Below, piece by piece: positions 25,912 through 35,314 of a DNA stretch of 64,000 nt. Origin of the DNA: Asticcacaulis sp. AC460. GTDB taxonomy: Bacteria; Pseudomonadota; Alphaproteobacteria; Caulobacterales; Caulobacteraceae. Within the stretch, counting starts at the first letter, position 1; every line of letters starts with the position of its first letter. The DNA is taken from NCBI RefSeq assembly GCF_000495795.1, contig NZ_AWGD01000015.1, positions 100,944 through 164,943 on the forward strand, read 5' to 3'. Under the pieces are notes generated by a model. It did no database searches, was not told the origin of the DNA, and saw nothing but the letters and a program-made list of their open reading frames with translations. The translations under genes and the position numbers were made by a program.

Positions 25912-25986
25912 GCTAGGCGGATGGGGCTTTAGCGATTATAGTGTCGCGCATCGCGCAGGTCGGGCAGAAGCGCTTCGGGGGTTTGG

Positions 25987-26763
25987 ATGAACAGGAAAGT
26001 CCTGTTGTGGCTGATGGCTTTGGTGGTGCTGATCCCGGCGATAATCGGGACCGGCTACTGGGTCTATTGGGACCAGTTCATCCGCTACGCCCCGGTGACC
26101 ATCACCAGCGCCGAAGACCTGCCGCGCATTCAGAAGCTGCTGAACCAGGCCGACTACCTGACGCCGGGCGCCCAGGACAAGTCGATGTACCTGGTCACCT
26201 ATCGCAGCTGCAAGACCTGCAATGACTATGAAGACAAGGAACTGCCCAAGTTCCAGGCGTCGAATATCGAGACCCGCATCGTCGTCTTCGCCCTTCCCGA
26301 CCAGGCCGGCGCCATCCGCTCGACGCCGGAGGAACGTTCCACCATCGCCGAGCTGTGGCTGACGCGGAACTGGAACTTCTACAAGGCCTGGCACATGTCG
26401 ACCGACGAAACCTGGACGGCCGAGGGCCTTCCGATCGCTGACGACAGCCTGGCCCGCACCGCCGTGGTCGGGGCCGGCCGCGGCTTCAACGACCAGATCA
26501 ATGAACTGCTGCGCCGGAACAAGGTGACGGTCAGCTATCCGCTGCTGATCTGGCGCGACAAGAACAACCAGCTTCGCGTCTGCGGCTGCTCCAATGAAAA
26601 GGCCTGGCACTTCGTCCGCGAGGAAATGGGCGCCAAGGAAGCGCCGCCGGAAATCTTCGGTGTCGAGGTGCCGACCGAGCTCCTGCCCAAGTTCGGCAGC
26701 GAAGGCGCGACGTCGTCATCTGCCGCCGCGGGACCGCCGACCAAAGCGCCGGAAACCAAGTAA
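25987..26763 (+). CDS. Membrane-anchored thioredoxin-like protein
   Basis: This 258-residue protein has one N-terminal membrane helix (VLLWLMALVVLIPAIIGTGYW), then a periplasmic domain. The segment YLVTYRSCKTCNDYED holds a CxxC at residues 75 and 78 after a hydrophobic strand, and VSYPLLIW near residue 185 resembles a thioredoxin cis-proline strand. A second cysteine pair is in VCGCSNE. It may be a disulfide-handling protein; the CKTC active site is unusual. The C-terminal 20 residues are low-complexity. It is followed 15 bp later by a secreted protein and probably forms an operon with it. Confidence 0.75.
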   Translation: MNRKVLLWLMALVVLIPAIIGTGYWVYWDQFIRYAPVTITSAEDLPRIQKLLNQADYLTPGAQDKSMYLVTYRSCKTCNDYEDKELPKFQASNIETRIVVFALPDQAGAIRSTPEERSTIAELWLTRNWNFYKAWHMSTDETWTAEGLPIADDSLARTAVVGAGRGFNDQINELLRRNKVTVSYPLLIWRDKNNQLRVCGCSNEKAWHFVREEMGAKEAPPEIFGVEVPTELLPKFGSEGATSSSAAAGPPTKAPETK

Positions 26764-26778
26764 TTCAGGAATAGGTTC

Positions 26779-27384
26779 ATGCGTCTGTTTGCCGGCCTCG
26801 CCGCCGCTGCCGTTCTGCTGACCGGTGCGCCGGCCTTCGCTCAATCTGTTTATGAAGTGGTGCCGGCGCCCAAGGCCAATCGCGGCCAGGTGGCCGATAT
26901 CGCCGGCGTACGCACCTTCACCGCCGAGGATGGCACCTACACCGTAACCCTGGGCCCGGATGACACGACCGATGTCGACAACGGCATCCGGTTCTTCACC
27001 TACGGCCTGAAGGATCGGGATCACTATGTCGATATGGTCGTCGCGACCGACCGCGTCCAGGATGATAGCGATATCCTTACCCTGGACCTGATCCAGGAAA
27101 ATATCGGTGACATGCTGACGTCCTCGGAGACTCCGTCCTTCCTGGAGGGCCTGACCGTCACGGAAACCAAGATTTTGACGCTCGGCAGCGGTAACGGCAA
27201 GACGCCGATCAAGATGGCCGTCTGGATCGCCACTGATCCCAAGGCCCCGGGCACGGTGACCGTAACGGGCGGGACGCTTTTGCCGAAGGGCAGCCTGATG
27301 GTGATGATCGACTGCAACAGCGCCGCCGACGCCGAAGTAGCACTGCGCGATCATTTGCGCCTGGCCGAGGGCGTTTTCGAATAG
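26779..27384 (+). CDS. Secreted hypothetical protein
   Basis: This 201-residue protein has a clear signal peptide (LFAGLAAAAVLLTGAPAFA, cleavage before QSVYE). The mature part is acidic and predicted to be rich in beta strands (FTAEDGTYTVTLGPDD, TVTVTGGTLLPKG), with one cysteine. No family is recognised. It is downstream of the membrane thioredoxin-like protein by 15 bp, so the two probably act in the periplasm together. A strong terminator follows. Confidence 0.75.
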   Translation: MRLFAGLAAAAVLLTGAPAFAQSVYEVVPAPKANRGQVADIAGVRTFTAEDGTYTVTLGPDDTTDVDNGIRFFTYGLKDRDHYVDMVVATDRVQDDSDILTLDLIQENIGDMLTSSETPSFLEGLTVTETKILTLGSGNGKTPIKMAVWIATDPKAPGTVTVTGGTLLPKGSLMVMIDCNSAADAEVALRDHLRLAEGVFE

Positions 27385-27404
27385 GCGTTCATCACTATCG
27401 GAAA

Positions 27405-27442
27405 AAGAAAAACCCGCCGGATCGCTCCGGCGGGTTTTTCAT
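27405..27442. terminator. Bidirectional terminator between the 26779 gene and rplS
   Basis: AACCCGCCGG and CCGGCGGGTT (27411-27436, loop ATCGCT) are flanked by an A-run on the left and TTT on the right. It can stop transcription from both convergent sides. Confidence 0.9.
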
Positions 27443-27462
27443 TTTGGCGTTTCGCCCAATGC

Positions 27463-27903
27463 TTATTCGGCGTCCAGGTTCGGAGCCGGCGCGGCATTGG
27501 CCATGGCAGCGCGCAGTTCGTCGCCCTTGGAACCGCGGGTCGAGCTTTGCGAACGCTCGACGATACGGGCCGACTTGCCGCGACGGTCACGCAGGTAATA
27601 CAGCTTGGCGCGACGGACGACACCGCGGCGCTTGACTTCGATCGAGTCGATGTTCGGCGACAACAGCGGGAACTTACGCTCGACGCCTTCGCCGAAGCTG
27701 ATCTTGCGGACCGTGAAGGTCTCATTGATGCCCGAGCCGGCACGCGCGATGCAGACGCCTTCGAAGGCCTGGACGCGCTCGCGCTCGCCTTCCTTGATCT
27801 TGACGTTGATGCGCAGGGTGTCGCCCGGCTGGAAAGCGGGGAAGTTACGGCCGGCCGCCAGCTTGGCGACTTCTTCGGCTTCGATCTGCTGAAGCAGGTT
27901 CAT
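27463..27903 (-). CDS. rplS: 50S ribosomal protein L19
   Basis: L19 (146 residues) sits at the 30S-50S interface. The family core is visible: [49 protein letters not shown] and the C-terminal [18 protein letters not shown]. The tail after residue 115 is longer than in E. coli, as in other alphaproteobacteria. An AGGAG site precedes the ATG. trmD lies directly upstream (15 bp), the usual pairing. Confidence 0.97.
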   Translation of the reverse strand: MNLLQQIEAEEVAKLAAGRNFPAFQPGDTLRINVKIKEGERERVQAFEGVCIARAGSGINETFTVRKISFGEGVERKFPLLSPNIDSIEVKRRGVVRRAKLYYLRDRRGKSARIVERSQSSTRGSKGDELRAAMANAAPAPNLDAE

Positions 27904-27918
27904 GTGAGTACTCCTGAA

Positions 27919-28641
27919 TTATTGAGGCTTCGGAGAGCCTTTTGCCTGTGATTTGGAAAGCCAGGCGTCCCACAGATCGGGCCGTCTGTCCTTCGTGGTT
28001 GCCTCTCTTTGCTGCTGTTTCCAGACGGCCATTTTCTTATGGTCGCCCGACAACAGCACCTCGGGGATGTCGAGGCCCTCGAACGTCCGCGGTCGCGTGT
28101 ACTGCGGATGCTCCAGGAGTCCATCCTCGAAGCTTTCGGTCTCGAGGCTTTCCGATGCGCCGAGAACCCCCGGAATAAGCCGCACCACTGCCTCGATCGT
28201 CACCATCGCCGCCGCTTCCCCGCCCGCAAGGACGGCATCGCCGACGCTGATTTCCTCGAACCCGCGGGCGTCGAGCACCCGTTGGTCCACCCCTTCGAAC
28301 CGGCCGCACAGGACGATCAGTCCGGGTGCAGCAGCCCATTCCTTGACTTTCGCCTGGGTCAGGGGTTTGCCCCGGGCGGACATGTACACTTTGGGCCGGT
28401 CGGAAAGTTCAAGCGAATCAAGCGCTTTGGCGATGACATCGGCCTTCAGCACCTGACCTGGTCCACCTCCGGCGGGGGTGTCGTCAAGAAAGCCGCGCTT
28501 ATCGCTCGAAAAGGTCCGGATGTCCAGTGTCTCCAGGGACCACAGGCCAGATTCTTTCCACGACGTCCCGATCAGCGAAACGCCGAGCGGGCCTGGGAAA
28601 GCCTCGGGGAACATGGTCAGGACGGTGACTTCATAGGACAT
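27919..28641 (-). CDS. trmD: tRNA (guanine-N1)-methyltransferase
   Basis: TrmD (240 residues) methylates G37 of tRNAs read at CNN codons, which prevents +1 frameshifting. The knotted SPOUT SAM site is IVLCGRFEGVDQRVLD, with EISVGDAVLAGGEAA after it. The N-terminus MSYEVTVLTMFPEAFPG fits the family, so ATG 28641 is chosen over 28659. Normally the cluster is rpsP-rimM-trmD-rplS; here a TonB-dependent receptor gene occupies the upstream side. Confidence 0.96.
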   Translation of the reverse strand: MSYEVTVLTMFPEAFPGPLGVSLIGTSWKESGLWSLETLDIRTFSSDKRGFLDDTPAGGGPGQVLKADVIAKALDSLELSDRPKVYMSARGKPLTQAKVKEWAAAPGLIVLCGRFEGVDQRVLDARGFEEISVGDAVLAGGEAAAMVTIEAVVRLIPGVLGASESLETESFEDGLLEHPQYTRPRTFEGLDIPEVLLSGDHKKMAVWKQQQREATTKDRRPDLWDAWLSKSQAKGSPKPQ

Positions 28642-28692
28642 GGCGGCGGGCCGTAGCACACAGGCCCGCCGGGGTCCAGTCTGGTGCGGGTG

Positions 28693-31020
28693 TTAGTGCT
28701 TCAGGCGCAGGGTCAGACCCACCGTGCGCGGATTGCCGGTGAACGCCTTGAACGAGCCCGACTGGAACGGCGCCGAGAACGCCACCTGGTAGTAGGTCTC
28801 ATCCGTCAGGTTCAGGCCCCACAGTTCCAGCGTCCAGTTGCCATCCGGCGCGCCGATGCCGACACGGCCGTTATAAAGCGTATAGGCCTTCTGGATCTTG
28901 ATCGGCGCCAGGTCCGAACCCGTATTGTAGTCGCTGTTGTAGCGGCCATCCAGGCTGGCCGTCAGCTTCAGGCCATGCACCATGCGGCTGTAGTCGAGAC
29001 CGAAGGCCGACGACCATTCCGGCGCGAACGACGGCGTATTGTTGGCCAGCAGCGGCAGGCCGGTGATGGCTTCCGGACCGAACTTGGCGTCGGTATAGGT
29101 CGCTCCCGCCCGCAGGTTCAAACCGAAGCCCGTGACATAGCGCGACTCCAACTCCACGCCCTTCGAACGCAGGTTGGGGATCGAGGTCACCAGAAAGGAC
29201 GTCCCCAGGAAGGTGTTCAGCTGGAAGTTGCGGAAACGCTGGTCGAACAGGGTGCCGTCCACCGCCAGGCGGCCGTCGAAGAACCGGGCCTTGGCACCCA
29301 GTTCATAGGCGCGCGAGGTCTCGGCGCCGAACGACGTGTTGCGATCGACGGCAAAGGCCGAGGTCTGTTCGCGGTCCAGGTTGAAACCGGCGCCCTTCCA
29401 GCCTTCGCCATAGGAGGCATAGGTCATGATGCCCGGTGTGATTTGCCATTTGACCTTGATGGAGCCGACCGTGGCGCTTTCCTCGGCGCCCTGGACGTTG
29501 GTCAGGTCAGTAAAGGCCGGGTTGGACGCCGCCTGGCAGATCACGCTTTTCGACGCCGTGGCGCGGGCGCAGGCAATGCCGGCGTCCGAGGTCGTATAGT
29601 GCGACACCAGGGTCTTTTTCTGATGGTTGCTGCGCGCGCCGATCAGGACGGTCAGGGTGTCGGTGACAAACCAGTCGACATGGCCGAAGATGGCGGCGTT
29701 GCGTTCGCGCTGATCATGGACGTCGTGGGCACCCTGGCCCGGCACAAACGACTGGCCGACCGGCAAACCGGTGATCTCCGACACGCGCGCCGGGTTGGCG
29801 CCGCCCGACAGCAGCAGGCTCAGATAACCTTCATAGTCCGCGCCGTAGATGGTTTCGTCGTTGCGGGTCAGCTCTTCCGTATCGAGGAACACCCCGGCCA
29901 TCCAGTCGAAGCGCCAGGTCTTGCCGTTCAGGCGGACTTCCTGCGACACGGTGTTGAAGCGGTTGCCGAAGCTGCCGCCTTCGTTGCGGTAATAGACGTC
30001 GGCCGAGCTGAAATCGGCATCGTAGCCGCTGTTGTGGTCCCAGTAGCGCGCCGCGGTAATCGAAGTCAGTTGCAGGGTAGGGGTAATGGCCAGGTCGGTT
30101 TGCAACGACACGCCGCCGTCATTGATTTCCTGGCCGGTCGGGCGGTTGGCCCAGGCTTCGCGGCCTTCCGGATCGACCACCGAGGCCGTGCCTTCGTCGT
30201 CGGACAGGCTGTCGATATAGCCGCGTGTGCCGCCGATGGCGATGGCCGTGCCGGCGCAGCAGCTTTCGTCGCGGCGGGTATAGTCGGCGATCAGGCGCAT
30301 CCGCAGCGACCCGCTGGGCGCGTACAGCAGCTGGCCGCGGATCGAGTCATAATTGATGTCGCCGTCATCGGTTTTCGTGCGCGGGCCGTCGCCGGTATGG
30401 ATGTCATACTGGCCGTCGCGCTGGCGCGTGGCAACATACAGCGAGCCGGCCAGGCTGTCAGCCAGCGGACCGGTCAGATAGGCCGAGGCGCCCAGGGTCC
30501 ATTGCGACCCGGCGGTCAGCTCATAGGATTGCGACGGGGTCAGGCTGGGCAGCTTGGTCACCACCTGGATGATGCCGGCCGAGGCGCCCTTGCCGTAGGT
30601 GTCCGACTGCGGGCCTTTCAGAATTTCTACGCGGTCCAGCACGCCGAGGTCGCTCATGGCTGTGGCGGTACGCGGCCGCAGCACGCCGTCGATGGTCACG
30701 CCGACCGACGATTCCAGGCCAGGATTGTCGCCGACCGTGCCGACGCCGCGCAGGCGGGCCGTGGTCTGGGCTTCGTTGGCCGTCGAGGTAATCAGCAGGG
30801 ACGGCGTCAGGACCTGCAGGTCCTTCAGGTCGTGGGCGCCGTTGCGTTCCATCTGTTCACCCGTCACCACCGCCACCGACAAAGGTGCGCGGCTCAGGGG
30901 TTCAGGCCGCTTCTGCGCCGTGATGACAACCTCGGTCGTCGGTTCCGCAGCAAAGGCCGACGCAGTAAGCAGACCGGAAGCCAAAGCGGAACAAGCCAGA
31001 AGGCGAGACAGATGGGTCAT
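28693..31020 (-). CDS. TonB-dependent outer-membrane receptor
   Basis: This is a 775-residue receptor with a signal peptide (LLACSALASGLLTASAFA) and a TonB-box-like start (TEVVITAQKR). The plug domain (LQVLTPSLLITS, RVEILKGPQSDTYGKGASAGII) and a beta-barrel ending LTLRLKH complete it. It should import a bulky nutrient energised by TonB-ExbBD. The VVITAQKR start is the type widespread in Caulobacter and sphingomonads for plant-derived and other organic substrates; the ligand is not predictable. An ESCC doublet in an early barrel loop occurs in relatives. It diverges from the desaturase-like gene across 293 bp. Confidence 0.92.
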   Translation of the reverse strand: MTHLSRLLACSALASGLLTASAFAAEPTTEVVITAQKRPEPLSRAPLSVAVVTGEQMERNGAHDLKDLQVLTPSLLITSTANEAQTTARLRGVGTVGDNPGLESSVGVTIDGVLRPRTATAMSDLGVLDRVEILKGPQSDTYGKGASAGIIQVVTKLPSLTPSQSYELTAGSQWTLGASAYLTGPLADSLAGSLYVATRQRDGQYDIHTGDGPRTKTDDGDINYDSIRGQLLYAPSGSLRMRLIADYTRRDESCCAGTAIAIGGTRGYIDSLSDDEGTASVVDPEGREAWANRPTGQEINDGGVSLQTDLAITPTLQLTSITAARYWDHNSGYDADFSSADVYYRNEGGSFGNRFNTVSQEVRLNGKTWRFDWMAGVFLDTEELTRNDETIYGADYEGYLSLLLSGGANPARVSEITGLPVGQSFVPGQGAHDVHDQRERNAAIFGHVDWFVTDTLTVLIGARSNHQKKTLVSHYTTSDAGIACARATASKSVICQAASNPAFTDLTNVQGAEESATVGSIKVKWQITPGIMTYASYGEGWKGAGFNLDREQTSAFAVDRNTSFGAETSRAYELGAKARFFDGRLAVDGTLFDQRFRNFQLNTFLGTSFLVTSIPNLRSKGVELESRYVTGFGLNLRAGATYTDAKFGPEAITGLPLLANNTPSFAPEWSSAFGLDYSRMVHGLKLTASLDGRYNSDYNTGSDLAPIKIQKAYTLYNGRVGIGAPDGNWTLELWGLNLTDETYYQVAFSAPFQSGSFKAFTGNPRTVGLTLRLKH

Positions 31021-31246
31021 GAAGAGGTCCTGAACAGCAGCCGCACGGCGGCCCGATGGGGGCGGCCCGTAGTCAATTTGCGACTCGGGCGCAAGCCATT
31101 TCCCCGCATCGCACAAAAAAGTTTACCCTAGGGAAATGTGAAGTCGTTGATCCATAAGGTAATCACCGTCATGGCATAGCGGAACAATGCTATTTTTTCG
31201 TTACAGGTGTGGTCGTGGGATGACAGATGTAACTTTATACCGGTGA

Positions 31247-31270
31247 CGCTAAGTCAACCTTTCCTTAGCG
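31247..31270. promoter_or_regulatory. Inverted repeat CGCTAAG-N10-CTTAGCG
   Basis: A perfect 7-bp inverted repeat with a 10-base spacer lies 43 bp before the desaturase-like gene, in the gap shared with the receptor gene. There is no T-run, so it is more likely an operator than a terminator. Confidence 0.4.
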
Positions 31271-31313
31271 GTGTTGTGTTACAGCTTTCCCAAGGTTTTT
31301 AAGGGGATAGACC

Positions 31314-32492
31314 ATGCTGAACGCCTTGCGACTTGCCATCCGCAACGACCTGGAAGCGCCCGAAGAAGCGCGGCGGTTCGGGTCGGGCTATATCAGCGGG
31401 GTCCTTGCGCTTATCCTCGGCGGCTGCGCCCTGCTCCTCCTGCTCAGCCAGCAATATCCCGCCCTGTTCTCGGTCGACGACCTGGCGCCCCTGCGCAGCA
31501 ATCCGATCTATATCGCCGCCGTCCAGGTCCTGGCGCTGATGGGTTTCGTCCTGGCCTGCGTCAACCTGGTCCTGCGCCGTAACAAGGTATTGGGATTCAC
31601 CGCCCTGTTCCTGGTCCTGCTGACCACGACGCTCGGCGCCATCGGCAGCGCCACCCTGCCCCGCGCCGCCCAGGTCAATCTCGGCGTCGACTGGTTTGTG
31701 CTGAACCTGCTGTTCAAGGGCTTCCTGTTCGTGCCGCTGGAAAAGCTGTTCTGCGGCGATCACAAACAGCCCCTGTTCCGCGACGACTGGCGCGAGGATC
31801 TGTCCTATTTCCTGGTCAGCGGCCTGTTTATCCAGGTCATGGCCTTCCTGTCGCTGGCGCCGTCCATGGCCGTCCTGGCCCACACCACCGGCTGGCAGGG
31901 ATTACGCGATGCCGTAGCGTCCCAACCTCTCGCGCTGCAGTTCATCGAGCTGATGCTGCTGTCGGACTTCATGCAGTACGGTTTTCACCGCCTGTTCCAC
32001 CAGATCCCCTTCCTGTGGAAGTTCCATGCCGTCCACCATTCGGCGCGGACCATGGACTGGCTGGCCGGGTCGAAGATGCACATCGTCGAAATCATCGGCC
32101 TGCGCGGCCTGACCATCATTCCCATGTACGCCCTGGGCTTCAGCCAGGACGCGCTCTATGGCTACATCTTCTTCGTCTACCTGGTCTCGGTTTGGGTCCA
32201 CGCCAATCTGCGCTTTAACGATCGCTGGCTGGCGCCGTTCGTGGTGACGCCGCGCTTTCACCACTGGCACCACGGCATCGAAAAGGAAGCCATTGATGTC
32301 AATTTCGCCGTGCACTTCCCGTGGATCGACAAGCTGTTCGGCACCTACTACCTGCCCGGCGACAAGTGGCCGTCCGGCTATGGCATCGGCGGCCATCCAG
32401 TCCCCAAGGGTTACTTCCAGCAGCTTGTGTACCCGTTCAAAGGTGAGAAGGCGCAAGCTCCGGCTTGCACGGAAACCCCGCCTGCGGCATAG
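31314..32492 (+). CDS. Sterol desaturase/fatty acid hydroxylase family membrane protein
   Basis: This di-iron membrane enzyme family member has 392 residues. The histidine boxes are FHRLFHQ, FHAVHHS and FHHWHHG between residues about 223 and 325, matching the HxxxH, HxxHH, HxxHH pattern of the fatty acid hydroxylase superfamily. Several membrane spans precede them. Substrates in the family include lipids, carotenoids and sterols; the specific one is unknown. ATG 31314 follows GGGGATAG. A possible operator lies just upstream, and the gene diverges from the TonB-dependent receptor. Confidence 0.88.
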   Translation: MLNALRLAIRNDLEAPEEARRFGSGYISGVLALILGGCALLLLLSQQYPALFSVDDLAPLRSNPIYIAAVQVLALMGFVLACVNLVLRRNKVLGFTALFLVLLTTTLGAIGSATLPRAAQVNLGVDWFVLNLLFKGFLFVPLEKLFCGDHKQPLFRDDWREDLSYFLVSGLFIQVMAFLSLAPSMAVLAHTTGWQGLRDAVASQPLALQFIELMLLSDFMQYGFHRLFHQIPFLWKFHAVHHSARTMDWLAGSKMHIVEIIGLRGLTIIPMYALGFSQDALYGYIFFVYLVSVWVHANLRFNDRWLAPFVVTPRFHHWHHGIEKEAIDVNFAVHFPWIDKLFGTYYLPGDKWPSGYGIGGHPVPKGYFQQLVYPFKGEKAQAPACTETPPAA

Positions 32493-32625
32493 TCGGCGCG
32501 CGTTGAAGGACGCAGCCGGTCCGCGGGCAGGGATTTTCCCACCTTTCATACGACTTACGCTTACGAACCATCCTTTCAGCCCCGACTTGCGGACCGGTGG
32601 GCAGACCTGAAGGGCGTTCGTTCTC

Positions 32626-34089
32626 ATGCAACAGCTTTCCCAAACCGCTGATCTCAATCTCGACTTCTATAAGAAGCGCGCCAAGGCGTTGCTGAAGGCC
32701 GCCCGCGCCGGCGACCCCGGCGCCAATGCCCGGCTGAAGCGCTATGGCGCCCAGGGCGAACCCGCCCTGCACGCGGCGCAACTGGCCATCGCCCGTGAAC
32801 AGGGCTTCAGCAGCTGGCCGCGGTTCCAGGCCTTCGTCATCGAGTCCAACCTGGATTTTCGTGAGCTGGTCGACCGGTTTATCGCCGCGGCGACCTCCGA
32901 CGGCCGGCGAGCGCACGATATCCTGGCCGAGCACCCGGATGTCGCCCAGGCCGGAGTCTATGCCGCCCTGGTGCTGGGCGATTGGGAAAAGGTCGCCGAC
33001 GCCATCGCCGCCGATCCCAACTTCGCCACCGAACCGTCCGGACCGGAGGGCGTAGAACCGCTTGTTTACGTGTGCTTTTCGCGTTTCGGCACGCCGAATT
33101 CTCCACGCGCCGCCAGGTTGGCTTTGACGGTACGGTTGCTGCTCAACAACGGCGCCGATCCCGATACGGTGTTTGCCGCTGAGCATGGACCGCTGTCGTG
33201 CCTTTATGCCGCCAGCGGTCTATTGGGCAATGCCGAGATCACCCGCATCCTGCTGGAAGCCGGCGCCGACCCGAACGACGGCGAGTCGCTGTATCACGCC
33301 ACCGAACATCGCGACCTGACCTGCATGAAGCTGCTGCTGGAGCATGGCGCGCGCGTCGACGAAGCCAATGCCATCAAGCATATCCTCGACCGAGAAGACC
33401 GTGAAGGCTTGCGGCTGTTGCTAGAGGCCGGCGGCGATCCCAACCTGGCCAATGCGCAAGGCGATACCGCCCTGCATTGGGCCGTGCGACGAGGACGATC
33501 TGCGGCGATTATCACCATGCTGCTGGACGCCGGCGCTGATATCGACGCGGTACGCGGCGACGGCCGCACGGCCTATGCGATGGCGGTGGTGGCCGGTCAG
33601 AGAGCGGTGGCGGGTACGCTTGCTTCACGTGGCGCCGATACGCGGCTTTCGGCGCTGGATGCCGTGGTCGCCGGCCAAGGCGGCGAGGTGCCGCCGGAAA
33701 GCGTCGCCTCACCGGCCAATGCCCGCCTGCTCCCGCAACTGGCCGAACACGGCAATATCGCCGCCGTGGAAGCTCTACTGAAAGCTGGTGTCCCGGTCGA
33801 TGCTCGTGGAGATATGGGCGAAACGGCGCTGCATCAGGCCTGCTGGCGCGGCAATGCGGCACTGATCAAGCTGTTGTTGGCTTATGGTGCGCCTTTGGAT
33901 GCCGTCGAATGTTCGTTCAATGCCACGCCCAGCGGTTGGCTGCACCACGGCGCCACCAATTACGGTCATGGTGACTATGCCGAAGGTGCGCGGCTGCTGA
34001 TCGCGGCAGGAGTCAGCGACTGGACCGAGCCCAGCGGCAATCCGGCGATGGACGCGGTGCTACGGGAGAAGGGTTTGATTCCTGAGTGA
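32626..34089 (+). CDS. Ankyrin repeat protein
   Basis: This soluble 487-residue protein has an N-terminal helical part of about 180 residues (FYKKRAKALLKAARAG, ALHAAQLAIAREQGFSSWPRFQAF), the form seen in bacterial ankyrin proteins with a FSSWP segment. Ankyrin repeats follow from about residue 185: LLLNNGADPDTV, ILLEAGADPND, LLLEHGARVDEAN, GDTALHWAVRRGR, LLDAGADIDAV and GETALHQACWRGNAALIKLLL. No signal peptide is seen, so it is cytoplasmic and probably a protein-binding scaffold. No partner is indicated by its neighbours. Confidence 0.9.
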   Translation: MQQLSQTADLNLDFYKKRAKALLKAARAGDPGANARLKRYGAQGEPALHAAQLAIAREQGFSSWPRFQAFVIESNLDFRELVDRFIAAATSDGRRAHDILAEHPDVAQAGVYAALVLGDWEKVADAIAADPNFATEPSGPEGVEPLVYVCFSRFGTPNSPRAARLALTVRLLLNNGADPDTVFAAEHGPLSCLYAASGLLGNAEITRILLEAGADPNDGESLYHATEHRDLTCMKLLLEHGARVDEANAIKHILDREDREGLRLLLEAGGDPNLANAQGDTALHWAVRRGRSAAIITMLLDAGADIDAVRGDGRTAYAMAVVAGQRAVAGTLASRGADTRLSALDAVVAGQGGEVPPESVASPANARLLPQLAEHGNIAAVEALLKAGVPVDARGDMGETALHQACWRGNAALIKLLLAYGAPLDAVECSFNATPSGWLHHGATNYGHGDYAEGARLLIAAGVSDWTEPSGNPAMDAVLREKGLIPE

Positions 34090-34120
34090 GCAGGACAAAC
34101 TCATATAGAATGTTCAAACG

Positions 34121-34171
34121 CCCTCCTCTCCACGAAGTGGGGAGGTGCAGGCGAAGCCGGCGGAGGGGTAT
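34121..34171. repeat. CT-rich palindrome, copy 2
   Basis: CCTCTCCAC-GAA-GTGGGGAGG (34125-34145) is followed by GGCGAAGCCGGCGGAGGGG. The CTCC/GGAG core matches the compound palindromes at 7078, 39152 and 47588. It lies between convergent genes. Confidence 0.6.
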
Positions 34172-34210
34172 TCTTACGGACGATTTCCTGCGCTCACGGC
34201 CTCAGGAATC

Positions 34211-34888
34211 TTACCTTACCTTCAATCCCAACTCGGCTAACAACTCCGCCGCCTGAGCCCGTGAAATCGTCGCACCCTTGAACCGTTTGGCGTCATCCAG
34301 CCTTACACCGCCGATATCGGTTCCGCGCAGGTCAGCGCCCTCAAATCGCGCATGATCCAGCATGGCGTCACGCAGGGAGCAGTCTTCGAAAACCGAGTCG
34401 CGGAAATCGCAGCGGTTCAGGTCGGCATTGTGCAGGTCGAGCTGTTTCAGGGTCTGTTTGGCGAAGGACGTATTGGCCAACCGGGCGTCGTTCAGCTTGC
34501 ATTCCTCGAAGACGATATCGAAGGTGCGGGCCTGGCTGAAGTCGGCGCCAGTCAGCTTGCAGCGCTGGAACTTTACCTGGGTCAGATGCGCGCCACGAAA
34601 CCGGGTATTGTTGAAATCGCAGCCGGTGAATTTGGCTTCGCCCAGGGCAGCGCTGGTGAAGTCGGCCTGCCCGCCTTTGCAGCCGATGAACTGCGCCTTT
34701 TCCAGCTTGGCCGAGGTGAACTTCGACTTTTTCAGGATGCACTGGTCGAACACCCAGCCATTCAGAACGATATCCGATAGATCGAGCTCTTCCAGTTCGC
34801 ATCCGACCAGGGTTTGCGGCTTACCGGTATTGGCCAGCAGCAGGACAGCGCCGCGGTCGAGGATTTGGTCGGTAAGGGTATCGGTCAT
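34211..34888 (-). CDS. Pentapeptide repeat protein
   Basis: This 225-residue protein consists of tandem A(D/N)Lxx-like pentapeptides forming a right-handed beta-helix. Examples are LEELDLSDIVLNG, ADFTSAALGEAKFTGCDF, LDLHNADLNRCDFRDSVF and ARFEGADLRGTDI. Some members mimic DNA and protect gyrase from quinolones; most are uncharacterised, and nothing here marks it as Qnr-like. It is cytoplasmic. ATG 34888 (MTDTLTDQ) is preferred over 34954, which would overlap the gene at 34902. Confidence 0.88.
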   Translation of the reverse strand: MTDTLTDQILDRGAVLLLANTGKPQTLVGCELEELDLSDIVLNGWVFDQCILKKSKFTSAKLEKAQFIGCKGGQADFTSAALGEAKFTGCDFNNTRFRGAHLTQVKFQRCKLTGADFSQARTFDIVFEECKLNDARLANTSFAKQTLKQLDLHNADLNRCDFRDSVFEDCSLRDAMLDHARFEGADLRGTDIGGVRLDDAKRFKGATISRAQAAELLAELGLKVR

Positions 34889-34901
34889 GTCGCTCGCCGC
34901 C

Positions 34902-35195
34902 TTAGTCAATGAACATGAGGACATGAAACATGGCGGGCAAAAAAGAAACCACAAATCCGACCCAGCCGAGTTTTGTCAGTTTGCGCAGTAGCCCCACAAT
35001 GAGGGTCGCGATAACCAGCGCTAGCAACAGCCATTTCGAATAACTGAAAAGTTCATTGATAACCGGAAGGCCGGCCCTGCCGATGCACGGGCCATTGCCG
35101 CAGATGGCGGGTAAGCCGAGATACCATAGGGCAAAGACGGCAAGCGGCGACCAGGCTAGCCAGGTCGACCATCGGATTGAGCGTTTTGTAGGCAT
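34902..35195 (-). CDS. Small membrane protein
   Basis: This 97-residue membrane protein has three hydrophobic segments (WLAWSPLAVFALWYLGLP, LLLALVIATLIVGLL, VGFVVSFLPAMFHVLMF) and a cysteine pair in the first loop (ICGNGPCIG). No family is recognised. It lies 13 bp upstream of the pentapeptide gene on the same strand, so the two are probably an operon. Confidence 0.65.
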   Translation of the reverse strand: MPTKRSIRWSTWLAWSPLAVFALWYLGLPAICGNGPCIGRAGLPVINELFSYSKWLLLALVIATLIVGLLRKLTKLGWVGFVVSFLPAMFHVLMFID

Positions 35196-35314
35196 GACAC
35201 CCCCTGGCAGTTCAGGATAAGCGCCGTCGTCGCGTCAGGCAATCCCATCGTTCGTGTCGAAGGCGCTGTCGGGTTATGGGGTCGAGGGGTCCGCGACCCC
35301 TCGCCTTTCCCCTA

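Noticed and set aside
28684..31131. 815-codon open frame on the plus strand opposite the TonB-dependent receptor
   Set aside because: It is the antisense shadow of a clear receptor gene, caused by high G+C third positions; the translation has no domain and no ribosome-binding site.
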